Shown here piece by piece: positions 40,665 to 52,620 of a stretch of 64,000 bases of DNA. Both the position numbers and the translations under genes were made by a program. This DNA is from Verrucomicrobiota bacterium (GTDB taxonomy: Bacteria; Verrucomicrobiota; Verrucomicrobiia; Chthoniobacterales; UBA10450), in the NCBI GenBank assembly GCA_003218375.1, contig QHNH01000016.1:292574-356573 (forward strand), in the 5' to 3' direction. The notes under the pieces were generated by a model, which was given only the letters and a program-made list of their open reading frames with translations, had not been told where the DNA came from and did not search any database. Within the stretch, counting starts at the first letter, position 1. Every line of letters starts with the position of its first letter.

Positions 40665-41600
40665 TCAGGCTTCGTCCGGGTGGGTGATTTCCACGAACAC
40701 GTCTTCGAGCGTGGCCCGGCGTTGTGATAATTCGCGCAACGTCCAGTGCCGTGCGCTCGCCAGCCGATAAACTTCTTCGCGCACATCCGTATTCGCTTCG
40801 ACACGAAGCGCGAAAATCTGCCAGTCGCCGTCCACCGAAGCCGTCACGTCGCGCACCCCGGCGATCTTTCGCAGTTCCTCGGCGCCGTCATCGTTGCCGA
40901 CTTTCGCTTCGACGACGACACCGCCGGCGGTGCGAATCCGCCCGAGCAGATTTTCCGGCGTGTCGCACGCTTCGATCCGTCCCCGGTTGATAATGATTAC
41001 CCGGCTGCAGGTCATCTCGACTTCCGGCAGGATGTGCGTCGACAGCAGGATCGTGTGCTGTTTGCCCAGGTTCTTGATCAGGTCGCGCACCTGGCGAATC
41101 TGGTTCGGATCGAGACCGCTCGTGGGCTCGTCGAGGATCAGCAGGTCGGGCTCGTGCACCAGCGCATCGGCCAGACCGACCCGTTGCCGGTAACCTTTCG
41201 AAAGTGCGCCGATGATTTTCTTTTCCACGTCTTTCAATCCGCAAAGTTCCTTCACGTCGCCCACCCGCTCGGCCACGCGCCGGTGCGGCACGCCTTTCAG
41301 GGCCGCGCGGTAATCAAGATACTCCGTGACCCGCATGTCGTTATAGAGCGGAACGTTTTCCGGCATGTAACCCAGATGCGCCCGGGCCTGGAGCGATTGC
41401 TCGAAAATGTCGAACCCGGCGATCGACGCGCGCCCGGACGTCGGCGGCATGAAGCTCGAAAGAATGCGCATCGTGGTGCTTTTCCCGGCGCCGTTCGGCC
41501 CGAGAAATCCCATGATCTCGCCTTTGCCCACCTCGAAATTGAGGTCCTGGATCGCCGGCTGGCCCGCGTAACGTTTCGTTAGGTTTTCGACTTTGATCAT
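40665..41600 (-). CDS. ABC transporter ATPase, GldA-like
   Basis: The 311-residue ATPase has Walker A GPNGAGKST at 34-42. The signature is LSKGYRQRVGLADAL and Walker B is LLILDEPTSGLDP. A ~90-residue C-terminal extension, found in ABC-2 importers/exporters of this kind, ends with RATLEDVFVEIT. It powers the GldF-like permease. The start ATG at 41600 is favoured over 41624. Confidence 0.95.
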   Translation of the reverse strand: MIKVENLTKRYAGQPAIQDLNFEVGKGEIMGFLGPNGAGKSTTMRILSSFMPPTSGRASIAGFDIFEQSLQARAHLGYMPENVPLYNDMRVTEYLDYRAALKGVPHRRVAERVGDVKELCGLKDVEKKIIGALSKGYRQRVGLADALVHEPDLLILDEPTSGLDPNQIRQVRDLIKNLGKQHTILLSTHILPEVEMTCSRVIIINRGRIEACDTPENLLGRIRTAGGVVVEAKVGNDDGAEELRKIAGVRDVTASVDGDWQIFALRVEANTDVREEVYRLASARHWTLRELSQRRATLEDVFVEITHPDEA

Positions 41601-41657
41601 TGAAACGGTAATCCTCTCAGACAACTCAGACCGCGAAGCGTTGCATCTAGGACGTTT

Positions 41658-42794
41658 TCAGCGCGCGGTCAAAGGGACTGTTTCCATCGCCTGCCCGCCC
41701 CCGTTGGCTTTCACGATCCCGACCGTGAAATCGACTTCGCTGCCGGCACCGGCCCGCCCGAGCAAACTTTCCACCTGCTTCACCGACGTGATGTTGTATT
41801 TCCCGATCCGATAAATAACGAGGCCGCGCTGGATGCCCGCGCGGTCCGCCGGACTATCCGGCTCCACCGCGCTGATCAATACGCCTTTGCCGGGTGCGTA
41901 ACCCAACGCGTCGGTCAGATCCGGTGTGAGGTTTTGCAATTGCATGCCGAAAAGCCGCTGCGCATTCGAGCCGCGCTCTTCCGGCTCCGACGATTTTGGT
42001 TTCGGCGCCGGTTGATTCTTCGCTACTTCCCTGAACTGAGCGACGATCGTTCGCACTGTGTCGGCGGGAATCGCAAACCCGAGCCCTTGCGTCGGCACGC
42101 CCTGCGGCGTGAACGCCATCTTGGCGGAGCTGATGCCGACCAGGCGTCCGGAAAGATCGATCAGCGGCCCGCCGCTGTTCCCCGGATTGATCGCCGCGTC
42201 GGTCTGGATCAAATCTTTGTATTCGAGGTCCTCGACCGTGATGTCGCGCTTGGTTCCGCTGAGCACGCCGCGGCTGATCGAGCTGCCGTAGCCGAGCGCG
42301 TTGCCCACCACCAGCACGGTTTCGCCGAGCAGGTTCGGCGAGATGTTATTCAGGTCGATAAACGGAAAATCCGCTTTCGCTTCGATCTTGATGAAGGCCA
42401 GGTCCTTCTTTTCGTCGCCCGTGATGTAACGCGCGTTGTAAACTTTGCCGTCGTTCATCGTCACCTCGATTTTCAAGTCGGCGGCGCGCTGGACGACGTG
42501 CTCGTTCGTCACGATGTAGCCCGCGGGATCGACGATGAATCCCGAGCCGAGACTTTGCAGCGTCTGCCTGATCTCGCGCGGACGGCTCCGGTAATTCCCA
42601 AAATATTGCGCCGCGAAATCCTCGAACGGATCGCGCACCCGGCGACGCACGACCCGCTCGGTATTGATGTTCACCACCGCCGGCAAAACTTTCGCGATTG
42701 CGAGCACCGCCGGTTCCGAGGCCGGATCGTTCTGCGCCGAAAGCGAAGCGGCGGCAAGCGCGCAAATCAACGCTGTCCAGATTTGTCTGCTCAT
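41658..42794 (-). CDS. Trypsin-like S1C serine protease with PDZ domain (DegP/HtrA type)
   Basis: The 378-residue protein has an N-terminal signal (LICALAAASLSAQ). The catalytic triad is H99 (TNEHVV), D131 (KKDLAFIKI) and S207 (GNSGGP). One PDZ domain follows (~285-370; GVLISAVEPDSPADRAGIQRG). It is likely a periplasmic protein-quality protease. Its start overlaps the stop of the nucleotidyltransferase gene by four bases. Confidence 0.95.
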   Translation of the reverse strand: MSRQIWTALICALAAASLSAQNDPASEPAVLAIAKVLPAVVNINTERVVRRRVRDPFEDFAAQYFGNYRSRPREIRQTLQSLGSGFIVDPAGYIVTNEHVVQRAADLKIEVTMNDGKVYNARYITGDEKKDLAFIKIEAKADFPFIDLNNISPNLLGETVLVVGNALGYGSSISRGVLSGTKRDITVEDLEYKDLIQTDAAINPGNSGGPLIDLSGRLVGISSAKMAFTPQGVPTQGLGFAIPADTVRTIVAQFREVAKNQPAPKPKSSEPEERGSNAQRLFGMQLQNLTPDLTDALGYAPGKGVLISAVEPDSPADRAGIQRGLVIYRIGKYNITSVKQVESLLGRAGAGSEVDFTVGIVKANGGGQAMETVPLTAR

Positions 42795-43324
42795 TTCGCG
42801 CCTCCTTCGAGCTGCGAAACAATTTCGGCGGGCATGTCGGGTCGGAGGTCCGGGTAAGCTTCGCCGATTCGGATCAGGTCAAGTTCGTCCTTCTTGCGCT
42901 TGCTCAATCTTCGCTGTCTGTCGCTCCACGCCCACGCTTTCCCTTGCACGATGTCTTTCAGGTCCGCGACGGGCACGGCCTGTCCAAGGACTTCACGCGG
43001 TTTTGCTCGGGTAACGAAACTTTGGTAACGCTCGTCCTGGGTGAACTGCACATTCAATTTCCCGGCAGCTTTTTTCGCATTCAATGAATGCGGAAACTGC
43101 TCGAGACGAAATCCGGCTGCGCCCAGCTCGTCCGCGATCGCCCCAAGCTGTTGCGCCACGACCACGATGTCGGCATCGACTGTATAGACCGGCTCGACAT
43201 AGCAATTGACGGCCAGGCCGCCGATCAAACACCACGGACCATGACGCTCGAGAATCCCGGCAACGATGGCGAAATCGCTCGCGCCACCGTTCGTGACAGA
43301 TTCGAAAATTTCCTCCGCGGTCAT
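42791..43324 (-). CDS. Nucleotidyltransferase-fold (AbiEii/DUF6036-like) protein
   Basis: From ATG 43324 the protein has 177 residues. It contains CLIGGLAVNCYVEPVYTVDADIVV, a GG..(x)n..D.D nucleotidyltransferase core, and VADLKDIVQGKAWAWSDRQRRLSKRKKDELDLIRI, as in AbiEii-like proteins. Such proteins are often antitoxin-like or toxins but also occur alone; no partner is seen. The true start could be further upstream (TTG 43369). It shares the ATGA overlap with the HtrA gene. Confidence 0.7.
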   Translation of the reverse strand: MTAEEIFESVTNGGASDFAIVAGILERHGPWCLIGGLAVNCYVEPVYTVDADIVVVAQQLGAIADELGAAGFRLEQFPHSLNAKKAAGKLNVQFTQDERYQSFVTRAKPREVLGQAVPVADLKDIVQGKAWAWSDRQRRLSKRKKDELDLIRIGEAYPDLRPDMPAEIVSQLEGGAK

Positions 43325-43402
43325 TTGGCGCTGCAAGTAACGAAGCGCCGTTGGCACTGTCAACTTGCCGCCCTCCTCGATGCCTAGCAGATTGAGGCCG
43401 CC

Positions 43403-46067
<2,665 letters not shown>

Positions 46068-46096
46068 GCAATCAAAGAAGCGAGGCGTACCCTGAC

Positions 46097-46172
46097 TGAC
46101 CCTCATCCTAACCTTCTCCCTTAGGGAGAAGGAACTCCCTCTCCCTGAGGGAGAGGGTTGGGTTGAGGGTCA
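46097..46172. repeat. REP-like palindrome (CCCTCTCCCTGAGGGAGAGGG type)
   Basis: TGACCCTCATCCTAACC at the left is mirrored by GGGTTGAGGGTCA at the right. Inside are two stacked smaller hairpins, CTTCTCCCTTAGGGAGAAG and CCCTCTCCCTGAGGGAGAGGG. It separates sucA from sucB by ~75 bases. Confidence 0.9.
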
Positions 46173-46245
46173 GCGGCTGTTGAGAATTGAGCGCGCACGT
46201 TCTGTTCGACCATGACCTACGATTGCGCATAATGTAACGCCTCGC

Positions 46246-47487
46246 ATGAGCACCGAAGTAAAAGTTCCAGCCGTCGGCGAATCGATCTCCAGCGGCGTCG
46301 TTTCCGTCTGGCACAAGAAGTCGGGCGAACAGGTCAGCGCCGGCGATCCGCTCTTCACCCTCGAGACCGACAAGGTTTCCACGGAAATCAACGCCGAGAA
46401 AGATGGCGTGCTCCAGACGCTCGTCGCGGAAGGCGCGGAAGTGAAAATCGGTGATGTGGTGGCGACGATCGAAGAGGGAAGTGGTGATGGTGCGAAGACC
46501 GAGAAGACCGAGAAGACTGCAGAGCCGCCAGCGAAAAAGTCGGACGTGCAGAAGCCCGTCCCTCCGAAAGAATCTTCCGCCGCTCTTTCGCCGGCAGCGC
46601 GGCGCGTAGTGACTGAAGAGAAGTTGGATCCGCAGGAAATTCGCGGCAGCGGAAAGGGTGGACGCGTAACCAAAGGCGATGCGATCAGTGCCGCGCAAAA
46701 TCGAGCCGAGCCCCGGGCCTCAGAACCGCCCGCGGCAAAAACGAAAGACGACCACGCCGAAGAAAAACCGCCGACGCAACCGGAAAGCGGCCGGTTCACG
46801 CGCCGGAAAATGTCGCCGTTACGGCGCAAGATCGCGGCGCAGCTGGTGATGGCTCAGCATACCGCGGCCATCCTCACCACTTTCAACGAGTGCGACATGA
46901 CGGCGGTGCAGGAGCTCCGGGCGAAATCGCAGGATGCGTTCACGAAAAAGAATGGGCTTAAGCTCGGGTTCATGTCGTTCTTCATCAAAGCGGCGGTCGA
47001 AGGATTGAAAGCCTTTCCTTCGATCAACAGCCGGATCGAAGGCGAAGATTTTATTCAGAACCATTTCTACGACATCGGCGTCGCGGTTGGGACGGAGCGC
47101 GGCCTCGTTGTTCCGGTGGTGCGCGATGCCGACAAGAAGAGCTTCGCGGAACTCGAGCGCGACATCGCGGATTACGCCACGAAAGCGCGCGAAGGGAAAA
47201 TGAAGATCGAGGATTTGCAGGGCGGCGCGTTCACGATTTCGAATGGCGGAGTTTACGGCTCGTTGCTCAGCACCCCGATCCTGAATCCGCCCCAGAGCGG
47301 GATTCTCGGGATGCACACGATCCAGAAACGCCCGGTGGCGATCAAAGACGAGATCGTGATTCGCCCGATGATGTATCTCGCGCTCAGCTACGATCACCGG
47401 GCGGTAGATGGAAAGGAAGCGGTGACGTTTCTGATCACGGTGAAGCAGTGCATCGAGGACCCCAAGAAGCTGCCAATCGACTTCTAA
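46246..47487 (+). CDS. sucB: Dihydrolipoyllysine-residue succinyltransferase (2-oxoglutarate dehydrogenase E2)
   Basis: The 413-residue E2 has a lipoyl domain (K43 in ETDKVS) and a Lys/Pro/Ala-rich linker. The peripheral subunit-binding domain (~112-150; [34 protein letters not shown]) is followed by the catalytic core ending [12 protein letters not shown] (DHR..DG). It forms the core of the complex with E1 and E3, whose genes flank it. Residues ~97-109 of the linker are encoded by a piece of dispersed repeat (46536-46568), an unusual origin for linker sequence. Confidence 0.95.
   Translation: MSTEVKVPAVGESISSGVVSVWHKKSGEQVSAGDPLFTLETDKVSTEINAEKDGVLQTLVAEGAEVKIGDVVATIEEGSGDGAKTEKTEKTAEPPAKKSDVQKPVPPKESSAALSPAARRVVTEEKLDPQEIRGSGKGGRVTKGDAISAAQNRAEPRASEPPAAKTKDDHAEEKPPTQPESGRFTRRKMSPLRRKIAAQLVMAQHTAAILTTFNECDMTAVQELRAKSQDAFTKKNGLKLGFMSFFIKAAVEGLKAFPSINSRIEGEDFIQNHFYDIGVAVGTERGLVVPVVRDADKKSFAELERDIADYATKAREGKMKIEDLQGGAFTISNGGVYGSLLSTPILNPPQSGILGMHTIQKRPVAIKDEIVIRPMMYLALSYDHRAVDGKEAVTFLITVKQCIEDPKKLPIDF
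46536..46568 (+). repeat. In-frame copy of the GGAGGGACGTGC-family repeat inside sucB
   Basis: These 33 bases match positions 23973-24005 at 32 of 33 bases, with one A-to-C change. They form one arm of that palindromic repeat. Here they encode [11 protein letters not shown] in the lipoyl-E3BD linker. The reading frame is intact. Confidence 0.85.
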
Positions 47488-47632
47488 AGCTCCAAATTCC
47501 AACATCCAAGCTCCAATGAAGAACCAAACATCAAGCAACAAGTTCCAAATCCTCGCATCAGCGATTGGTGTTTGGAATTTGGAGCTTCTCTGGAGCTTGG
47601 AGCTTGGTGCTTGGAATTTTTGAGAGCTTTCT
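47488..47632. repeat. Dispersed palindromic repeat (AGCTCCAA/TTGGAGCTT family), copy 2
   Basis: AAAGCTCCAAATTCCAACATCCAAGCTCC on the left is mirrored by GGTGTTTGGAATTTGGAGCTTCTCTGGAGC on the right. It lies between the sucB stop and the lpd start (47636). Same family as 21305-21457. Confidence 0.88.
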
Positions 47633-47635
47633 CCC

Positions 47636-49042
47636 ATGGAAAAATTTGACGTCGTCATCATCGGCTCTGGACCCGGCGGCTACGTCGCGGCGATCCGCGC
47701 GGCACAGCTTGGGCTGAAAACCGCGATCGTCGAGAAGGACAAGGAACTCGGCGGCACCTGTCTCAATATCGGTTGCATCCCGAGCAAGGCGCTCCTCACT
47801 TCGAGCGACCATTACGTTTTCGCGAAAAAGGAAGCGGCCAAGCACGGCATCGTTTTGGAAAACGTCGGGCTCGATCTGACGAAGATGCTGGCTCGCAAAG
47901 ACAAGGTCGTGAAGACGATGAACAGCGGCGTGAAAATGTTGATGAAGGGCAACAAGGTCACAACGTTCCAGGGCTTGGGCACAGTGAGCGCGCCTGGCCG
48001 GGTCACGATTAAGCCGGACGAAGGCGACAGCCAGGAGATCGAGACGAAGAATGTCGTTATCGCCACCGGCAGTGTGCCGGTCGAATTGGCGAACATGAAA
48101 TTCGACGGCGACGTCATTGTGAGCAGCACGGAAGCGCTCACTTTCGAAAAGGCGCCCAAAAAACTGCTGGTCATCGGTGGCGGCGCGATCGGGCTCGAGC
48201 TGGGTTCAGTGTGGAGCCGGCTCGGGTCGGAAGTGATCGTGCTTGAGTTCCTGCCACGGATCGCGCTCGGTTTCGATCTCGAGCTGGCGAACCTGCTTCA
48301 GAAATCGTTGACCGCCCAGGGCATGGCGTTCCATCTCCAAACGAAAGTCAGCTCAGTGAAAGTCGAGAAGGGCCGCGCGATCGCAACCGCGAGCAAAGGC
48401 GAAGAAGAACTGAAATTCGAAGCCGACAAAGTACTCGTATCCGTGGGCCGCCGTGCTTTTGCCAAGGGCGTCTTTGGGGAAAAGCTCGGGGTCGCGCTGG
48501 ACGATCGCGGCCGAATCAAAGTGAACGAGCATTTCCGGACAAACGTCGAAGGCATCTACGCGATCGGCGACGTGATCGCCGGACCAATGCTCGCGCACAA
48601 GGCGGAGGAGGAAGGCATCGCGTGCGTCGAAATGATTGCCGGCAAAGCCGGGCACGTGAACTACGAGGTGATCCCGGGAATCATCTACACGAACCCCGAG
48701 CTCGCAGGTGCGGGGCTGACCGAAGACATGGCGAAAGAGAAGGGGATGAACGTGCGGGTCGGTAAATTCCCTTTCCGCGCGAATGGCCGCGCGGTCGCGA
48801 ACGAGGATTACGAAGGCATCGTGAAGTTTGTGGCCGATGCCGAGACCGATCGCATTCTCGGTGCGCACATTCTATCGCATGCCGCGTCCGAGCTGATCGC
48901 GGAAACCGTGGCCGTGATGGAGTTCGGCGGCAGCTCGGAAGATCTTGGCCGGACTGTGCACGCCCACCCGACCTTGAGCGAAGCAGTGAAGGAAGCCGCC
49001 CTGAATGTCGAGAAGAGGTCGATCCATATTGGCAACCGCTGA
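47636..49042 (+). CDS. lpd: Dihydrolipoyl dehydrogenase (E3)
   Basis: The 468-residue flavoprotein has FAD motif GSGPGGY at 10-16, the redox-active pair C42/C47 in GGTCLNIGCIPSK, and NAD-binding GGGAIGLELG. The C-terminal interface motif is HAHPTLSEAVKEA. It reoxidises the lipoyl groups of SucB and, presumably, of other 2-oxoacid dehydrogenase complexes. It is the third gene of the sucA-sucB-lpd run, though repeats separate each pair. Confidence 0.96.
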   Translation: MEKFDVVIIGSGPGGYVAAIRAAQLGLKTAIVEKDKELGGTCLNIGCIPSKALLTSSDHYVFAKKEAAKHGIVLENVGLDLTKMLARKDKVVKTMNSGVKMLMKGNKVTTFQGLGTVSAPGRVTIKPDEGDSQEIETKNVVIATGSVPVELANMKFDGDVIVSSTEALTFEKAPKKLLVIGGGAIGLELGSVWSRLGSEVIVLEFLPRIALGFDLELANLLQKSLTAQGMAFHLQTKVSSVKVEKGRAIATASKGEEELKFEADKVLVSVGRRAFAKGVFGEKLGVALDDRGRIKVNEHFRTNVEGIYAIGDVIAGPMLAHKAEEEGIACVEMIAGKAGHVNYEVIPGIIYTNPELAGAGLTEDMAKEKGMNVRVGKFPFRANGRAVANEDYEGIVKFVADAETDRILGAHILSHAASELIAETVAVMEFGGSSEDLGRTVHAHPTLSEAVKEAALNVEKRSIHIGNR

Positions 49043-49063
49043 ACTTCCACTTTTTCGTAGCGG

Positions 49064-49168
49064 CTCTTCTGTAGCCGCGGCCCTGTGGGCCGCGAGTGAT
49101 TGCGCAACGTCGCTGAGAAACGACGTCGATACCAACGCGGCCCGCAGGGCCGCGGCTACAGAAGAGGA
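49064..49168. repeat. Dispersed palindromic repeat (CTGTAGCCGC family), copy 4
   Basis: The left arm TCTTCTGTAGCCGCGGCCCTGTGGGCCGCG is reflected at the right end by CGCGGCCCGCAGGGCCGCGGCTACAGAAGA. A further palindrome around CGTCGCTGAGAAACGACG is in the middle. It follows lpd. Confidence 0.9.
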
Positions 49169-49218
49169 TGACTGCCGCACGTATTGACAACGCGCGTCCC
49201 TTTCGGCAAACCGGCGCA

Positions 49219-50196
49219 ATGATCCGGCGATTCCTTACGCTGCTCTTCTGCATCGTCGCGGTGACGACGGTTAGGGCCGCTTCGGAAATCGTCATCGCCA
49301 TTCGCTATCTTCAGGCCGAGGGCGAAAGTCACGCGCACCTCTATCTCTATCGCGAAGACGGCACCTTGCTCCGCCAACTAACGAGAGAGGAACGCGGCCA
49401 GGACATCGCTCCGATGTTTGCGGCTGACGGCGAGACGATCGTCTTCATGCGCGAAATTGCCGAAAACAAATTCGAGTATTGGAGCGTCGAACGGAATGGC
49501 GGTGGCCTGAAGCAGCTCGATTCTGAACCGGATTGGTACGCAAACGGCCCAGGCTCGCCCTACTTCGTCTGGCCCGAAATGGAAGGTTCGGGCGATGACG
49601 AGAGCGCGCCCGGTTTCGGCTCGCGCACGCAACGGTTTCGCGCGCCGGACGGTTCCGTCGAACTGATTCTCAAGGAAGTGAAAGGCGACGAGAGCGATTC
49701 CGTCAATGGACCCGAACACGGCAAGCACTATGTGTTGCGCGATTTGAAAACCGGCAAGTCGATCGGGTTTCCAAAGATCGCTGGCTTCGAAGGTGCGGTC
49801 GAGCAACTGGAATTGAAGGGCAGCAATAACACACGGTTTCTTTTCGACCGGCCGCTCCGGCTCGCCTTTTTTGGCGTCCACCTCAACAGCACCGACGGTG
49901 ATACCGACTACGCGTTGGACCTGACGAAGCGCCGTTTCGTCCGGCTTTCGCCAAATTGGGCAGCGCCCTTCCCGTTGCCAGGCGACAGCGCGTTTCTGAC
50001 GATGACCTACAACCGTTACGTTCCGATTCCCGGGTCGAAGAAAACGGCGAACTGCAGTTACCTCGAGCGCTGGGATTCGAGTCTAAACAAAATTCGGTTC
50101 GCGCGCGAAGGCGCAGCCGCGGTTTGCTATGGCGCGTCGATGTATCGAACCGGAAAAACGCCGGCGACTATTGGCATTCTTCGGAGCGACGATTGA
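49219..50196 (+). CDS. Exported PD40/TolB-like beta-propeller protein
   Basis: The 325-residue protein starts with a signal (RRFLTLLFCIVAVTTVRAA). It has repeated blade-like units such as REDGTLLRQLTREERGQDIAPMFAADGETIVFMRE and NGGGLKQLDSEPDW, as in TolB-type propellers. Start ATG 49219 leaves a normal signal peptide; 49168 would be too long. It is translationally coupled (TTGA) to the GT39 gene. Function unknown, probably periplasmic. Confidence 0.8.
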   Translation: MIRRFLTLLFCIVAVTTVRAASEIVIAIRYLQAEGESHAHLYLYREDGTLLRQLTREERGQDIAPMFAADGETIVFMREIAENKFEYWSVERNGGGLKQLDSEPDWYANGPGSPYFVWPEMEGSGDDESAPGFGSRTQRFRAPDGSVELILKEVKGDESDSVNGPEHGKHYVLRDLKTGKSIGFPKIAGFEGAVEQLELKGSNNTRFLFDRPLRLAFFGVHLNSTDGDTDYALDLTKRRFVRLSPNWAAPFPLPGDSAFLTMTYNRYVPIPGSKKTANCSYLERWDSSLNKIRFAREGAAAVCYGASMYRTGKTPATIGILRSDD

Positions 50197-51722
50197 AGCC
50201 CGTCGAGCGCAATTCCCCCGGCCCGGCGATTGTCCTTGCCATCGCGGTCGCGGACCTCGTCTTCCATCTGCTCATCGCAAACCGGTACGGAATTTTTCGC
50301 GACGAACTTTATTACCTCGCCTGTTCCGAGCATCTGGATGCCGGCTACGTCGATCAACCGCCGTTGATCGCTTTCATCGCCTGGATCGCGCGGCATCTTT
50401 TCGGTGAATCGCTTCTGGGCTTGCGCCTCCTGCCGGCGCTAGCGGGCGCGGCGACGGTCTGGTTGACCGGAAAATTTTCTCGCGAACTCGGCGGCCGCGC
50501 TTTCGCGCAGGCCCTCGCCGCTCTGGCCGCCTTTGCCGCGCCGATCTTTTTGCTCATGCACCATTGGCTCACGATGAATGCATTCGAGCCGCTAATCTGG
50601 ATCGCGTGCACCTGGTGCATCGTCCGCGCGATCGATCGCAACGAGCCGCATTCCTGGCTCTGGTGTGGCGTCCTCATCGGAGTCGGGATGGAAAATAAAT
50701 ACAGCACCGCCTTTTTCGCCTTCGCTGTCTTTGGCGCGCTCCTCCTCACGCCGCAGCGCCGATTCCTCGCGAGCAAATGGATCTGGCTCGGCGCGCTTTG
50801 TTCGCTCCTGATTTTTCTGCCGAACCTCATCTGGATGGTCCGCCACAATTTTCCCTTCCTGGAATTGATGCACAACATTCGCAACACCCATCGCGACGTG
50901 GTGCGCGGTCCGATCGCGTTCATCGCCGACCAGGCGAAGCTGCTGAATCCGATTCTGTTTCCGCTTTGGGTAGGCGGATTGGGCTGGCTCTTCCTCAGCC
51001 GGCAGGGTAGCCGGTTCCGGATCCTCGGTTGGATCTACGCGCTGCTGTTGGTCGCGTTCATCGTCCTGAAGGGGAAGAATTATTATCTCTCCGCCGCGTA
51101 TCCGATGCTGTTCGCGGCCGGTGCAGTTGCGTTTGAAAATCTCAGCCGGCTGAAGATGCGATGGAGTCGCCCGGTTTATGTCGTCGCGATCGTCCTCATG
51201 ACTTGCGTCCTGGCGCCGCTTTCCACGCCGGTGTTATCTCCGGAGAATTATGTCCGTTACCAGACCGCGCTCGGGCTCGAGCCCTTGAAGGCTGAGAATC
51301 AGCCGACCGGTCCGTTGCCGCAGCATTTCGCCGATGAATTCGGCTGGGAAGAAATGGCGCGCGAAGTTGGACGGGTTTACAACGCGCTTCCGCCCGAGCA
51401 GCGCGCGAAGACCGCGATCTTTGCGAACGATTACGGCCAGGCCGGCGCGATCGATTTCTTCGGCAAGAAATACGGGCTGCCGAAGTCGATTAGCAATCAC
51501 CAGAACTATTGGTTTTGGGGCCCGCGTGACTACACCGGCGAAAGCGTCATCGTTCTCGGCAGCGATGGCACTGGTGACCGCAAACGTTTCGCCAGCGTGG
51601 AAGCCGTCGGCCAGACCAATCATCCCTACTCACGGCGCGACGAGCACTTCGACATTTTTCTCTGCCGCAACCTCAATACGACGCTGCAAGCCCGCTGGCC
51701 CAAAGCCAAGAAGTGGAACTGA
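50193..51722 (+). CDS. Glycosyltransferase family 39 (ArnT/PMT-type) membrane protein
   Basis: The 509-residue protein has the GT39 hallmark FRDELYYLACSEHLDAGYVDQPPLIAFIAWI, where the acidic DE loop sits after the first helix. About 10-11 transmembrane helices precede a ~150-residue C-terminal soluble part. It moves a lipid-linked sugar onto an acceptor, perhaps lipid A or a protein. The start is TTG at 50193, overlapping the TGA stop upstream. The long upstream frame is not used. Confidence 0.85.
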   Translation: MKPVERNSPGPAIVLAIAVADLVFHLLIANRYGIFRDELYYLACSEHLDAGYVDQPPLIAFIAWIARHLFGESLLGLRLLPALAGAATVWLTGKFSRELGGRAFAQALAALAAFAAPIFLLMHHWLTMNAFEPLIWIACTWCIVRAIDRNEPHSWLWCGVLIGVGMENKYSTAFFAFAVFGALLLTPQRRFLASKWIWLGALCSLLIFLPNLIWMVRHNFPFLELMHNIRNTHRDVVRGPIAFIADQAKLLNPILFPLWVGGLGWLFLSRQGSRFRILGWIYALLLVAFIVLKGKNYYLSAAYPMLFAAGAVAFENLSRLKMRWSRPVYVVAIVLMTCVLAPLSTPVLSPENYVRYQTALGLEPLKAENQPTGPLPQHFADEFGWEEMAREVGRVYNALPPEQRAKTAIFANDYGQAGAIDFFGKKYGLPKSISNHQNYWFWGPRDYTGESVIVLGSDGTGDRKRFASVEAVGQTNHPYSRRDEHFDIFLCRNLNTTLQARWPKAKKWN

Positions 51723-51723
51723 G

Positions 51724-51844
51724 TCTTCTTCTGTAGCCGATCTTCTGTAGCCGCGGCCCTGTGGGCCGCGTGGGTATCGGGCTTCGCTTCTCAGCCGCGG
51801 TGCGTAATCTCACGCGGCCCGCAGGGCCGCGGCTACAGAAGAGG
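51724..51844. repeat. Dispersed palindromic repeat (CTGTAGCCGC family), copy 5
   Basis: CTTCTGTAGCCGATCTTCTGTAGCCGCGGCCC shows a doubled left end. The right end CGCGGCCCGCAGGGCCGCGGCTACAGAAGA is the mirror. It lies between GT39 and recO. Confidence 0.9.
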
Positions 51845-51872
51845 AAGAAATCTGCGATGATTGCGTGGACCC

Positions 51873-52418
51873 ATGGAAAGCACGGCTGCCATCCTGCTTC
51901 GGAAACGGAAGCTCAGCGACACCAGCCTCATCATCTCGTGGTGCACGGAGTCGTTAGGCTGTATCCAGACGGTCGCGCGCGGCGCGCGGCGCGCGAAGAG
52001 TCCTTTCGCCGGCAAGCTCGACCTCTTTTTCGACGCGGAAATCCAGATCGCCCGCAGCCGGAAATCGAGCCTGCACACCCTGACCGAAGTCGCGCTCAGA
52101 AATCCATTCAGTGGCATCCGCAAAAATCTGAGCCGCACCCAGGCCGCCTCTTACTTCGTCGAACTGATCGAGCTTTGCACTGAATCCGATCACCACGAGC
52201 CCGAATTGTTTTCGCTTCTCCGCCGCGCCTTCGCTTATTTGGATGGCAAGGATCCCGATCTACGGGCAGTCCTCCATTTTGAAACCGAGCTGGCCCGCAT
52301 CGCCGGCGTCCACGATACGAAAATGCTGAAGAGCAATCCGGCTCTCGCCCTCGCCAATCTTTTCGGACGGTTACCCCCATCGCGCGGCGACCTTCTGAAA
52401 GAGCTCTCGACAGGATAA
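51873..52418 (+). CDS. recO: DNA repair protein RecO
   Basis: The 181-residue protein starts MESTAAILLRKRKLSDTSLIISWCTESLGCIQTVARGARRAKSPFAGKLD, the RecO N-terminal OB-fold and its basic patch. A helical part follows (SYFVELIELCTESDHHEPELFSLLRRAFAYL). The zinc-binding cysteines of longer RecO proteins are absent and the protein is short (E. coli ~240 residues). This also occurs in other phyla. It works with RecF/RecR in RecA loading. Start ATG 51873 is preferred to 51861. Confidence 0.88.
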   Translation: MESTAAILLRKRKLSDTSLIISWCTESLGCIQTVARGARRAKSPFAGKLDLFFDAEIQIARSRKSSLHTLTEVALRNPFSGIRKNLSRTQAASYFVELIELCTESDHHEPELFSLLRRAFAYLDGKDPDLRAVLHFETELARIAGVHDTKMLKSNPALALANLFGRLPPSRGDLLKELSTG

Positions 52419-52421
52419 CTC

Positions 52422-52547
52422 CGGGGAGCGCACGCGCCCTCGCGTGCTGGTTTCGGCGCCCTCGCCGAAACAATCTTTTCTTCCCAGAAACAAAGCTCGC
52501 GATGGCGAGGGCGCCATCGCCAGCACGCGAGGGCGCGTGCGCTCCCC
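52422..52547. repeat. Long GC-rich inverted repeat between recO and yceI-like gene
   Basis: The left end GGGGAGCGCACGCGCCCTCGCGTGCTGG is mirrored at the right by CCAGCACGCGAGGGCGCGTGCGCTCCCC, an almost perfect pair of about 28 bases. An inner pair GGCGCCCTCGCC / GGCGAGGGCGCC sits between. It is a strong hairpin and covers most of the 200-base gap. Confidence 0.9.
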
Positions 52548-52620
52548 AGAGCGGATGAAGTAACGGCCGCGTTACCATCGCGATCTTGTCCGCGACTCCG
52601 CGAAACGTAGGCTGTACCCC

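Noticed and set aside
46108..46829. Minus-strand frames opposite the sucB start
   Set aside because: Shadow of sucB and REP repeat; no domain.
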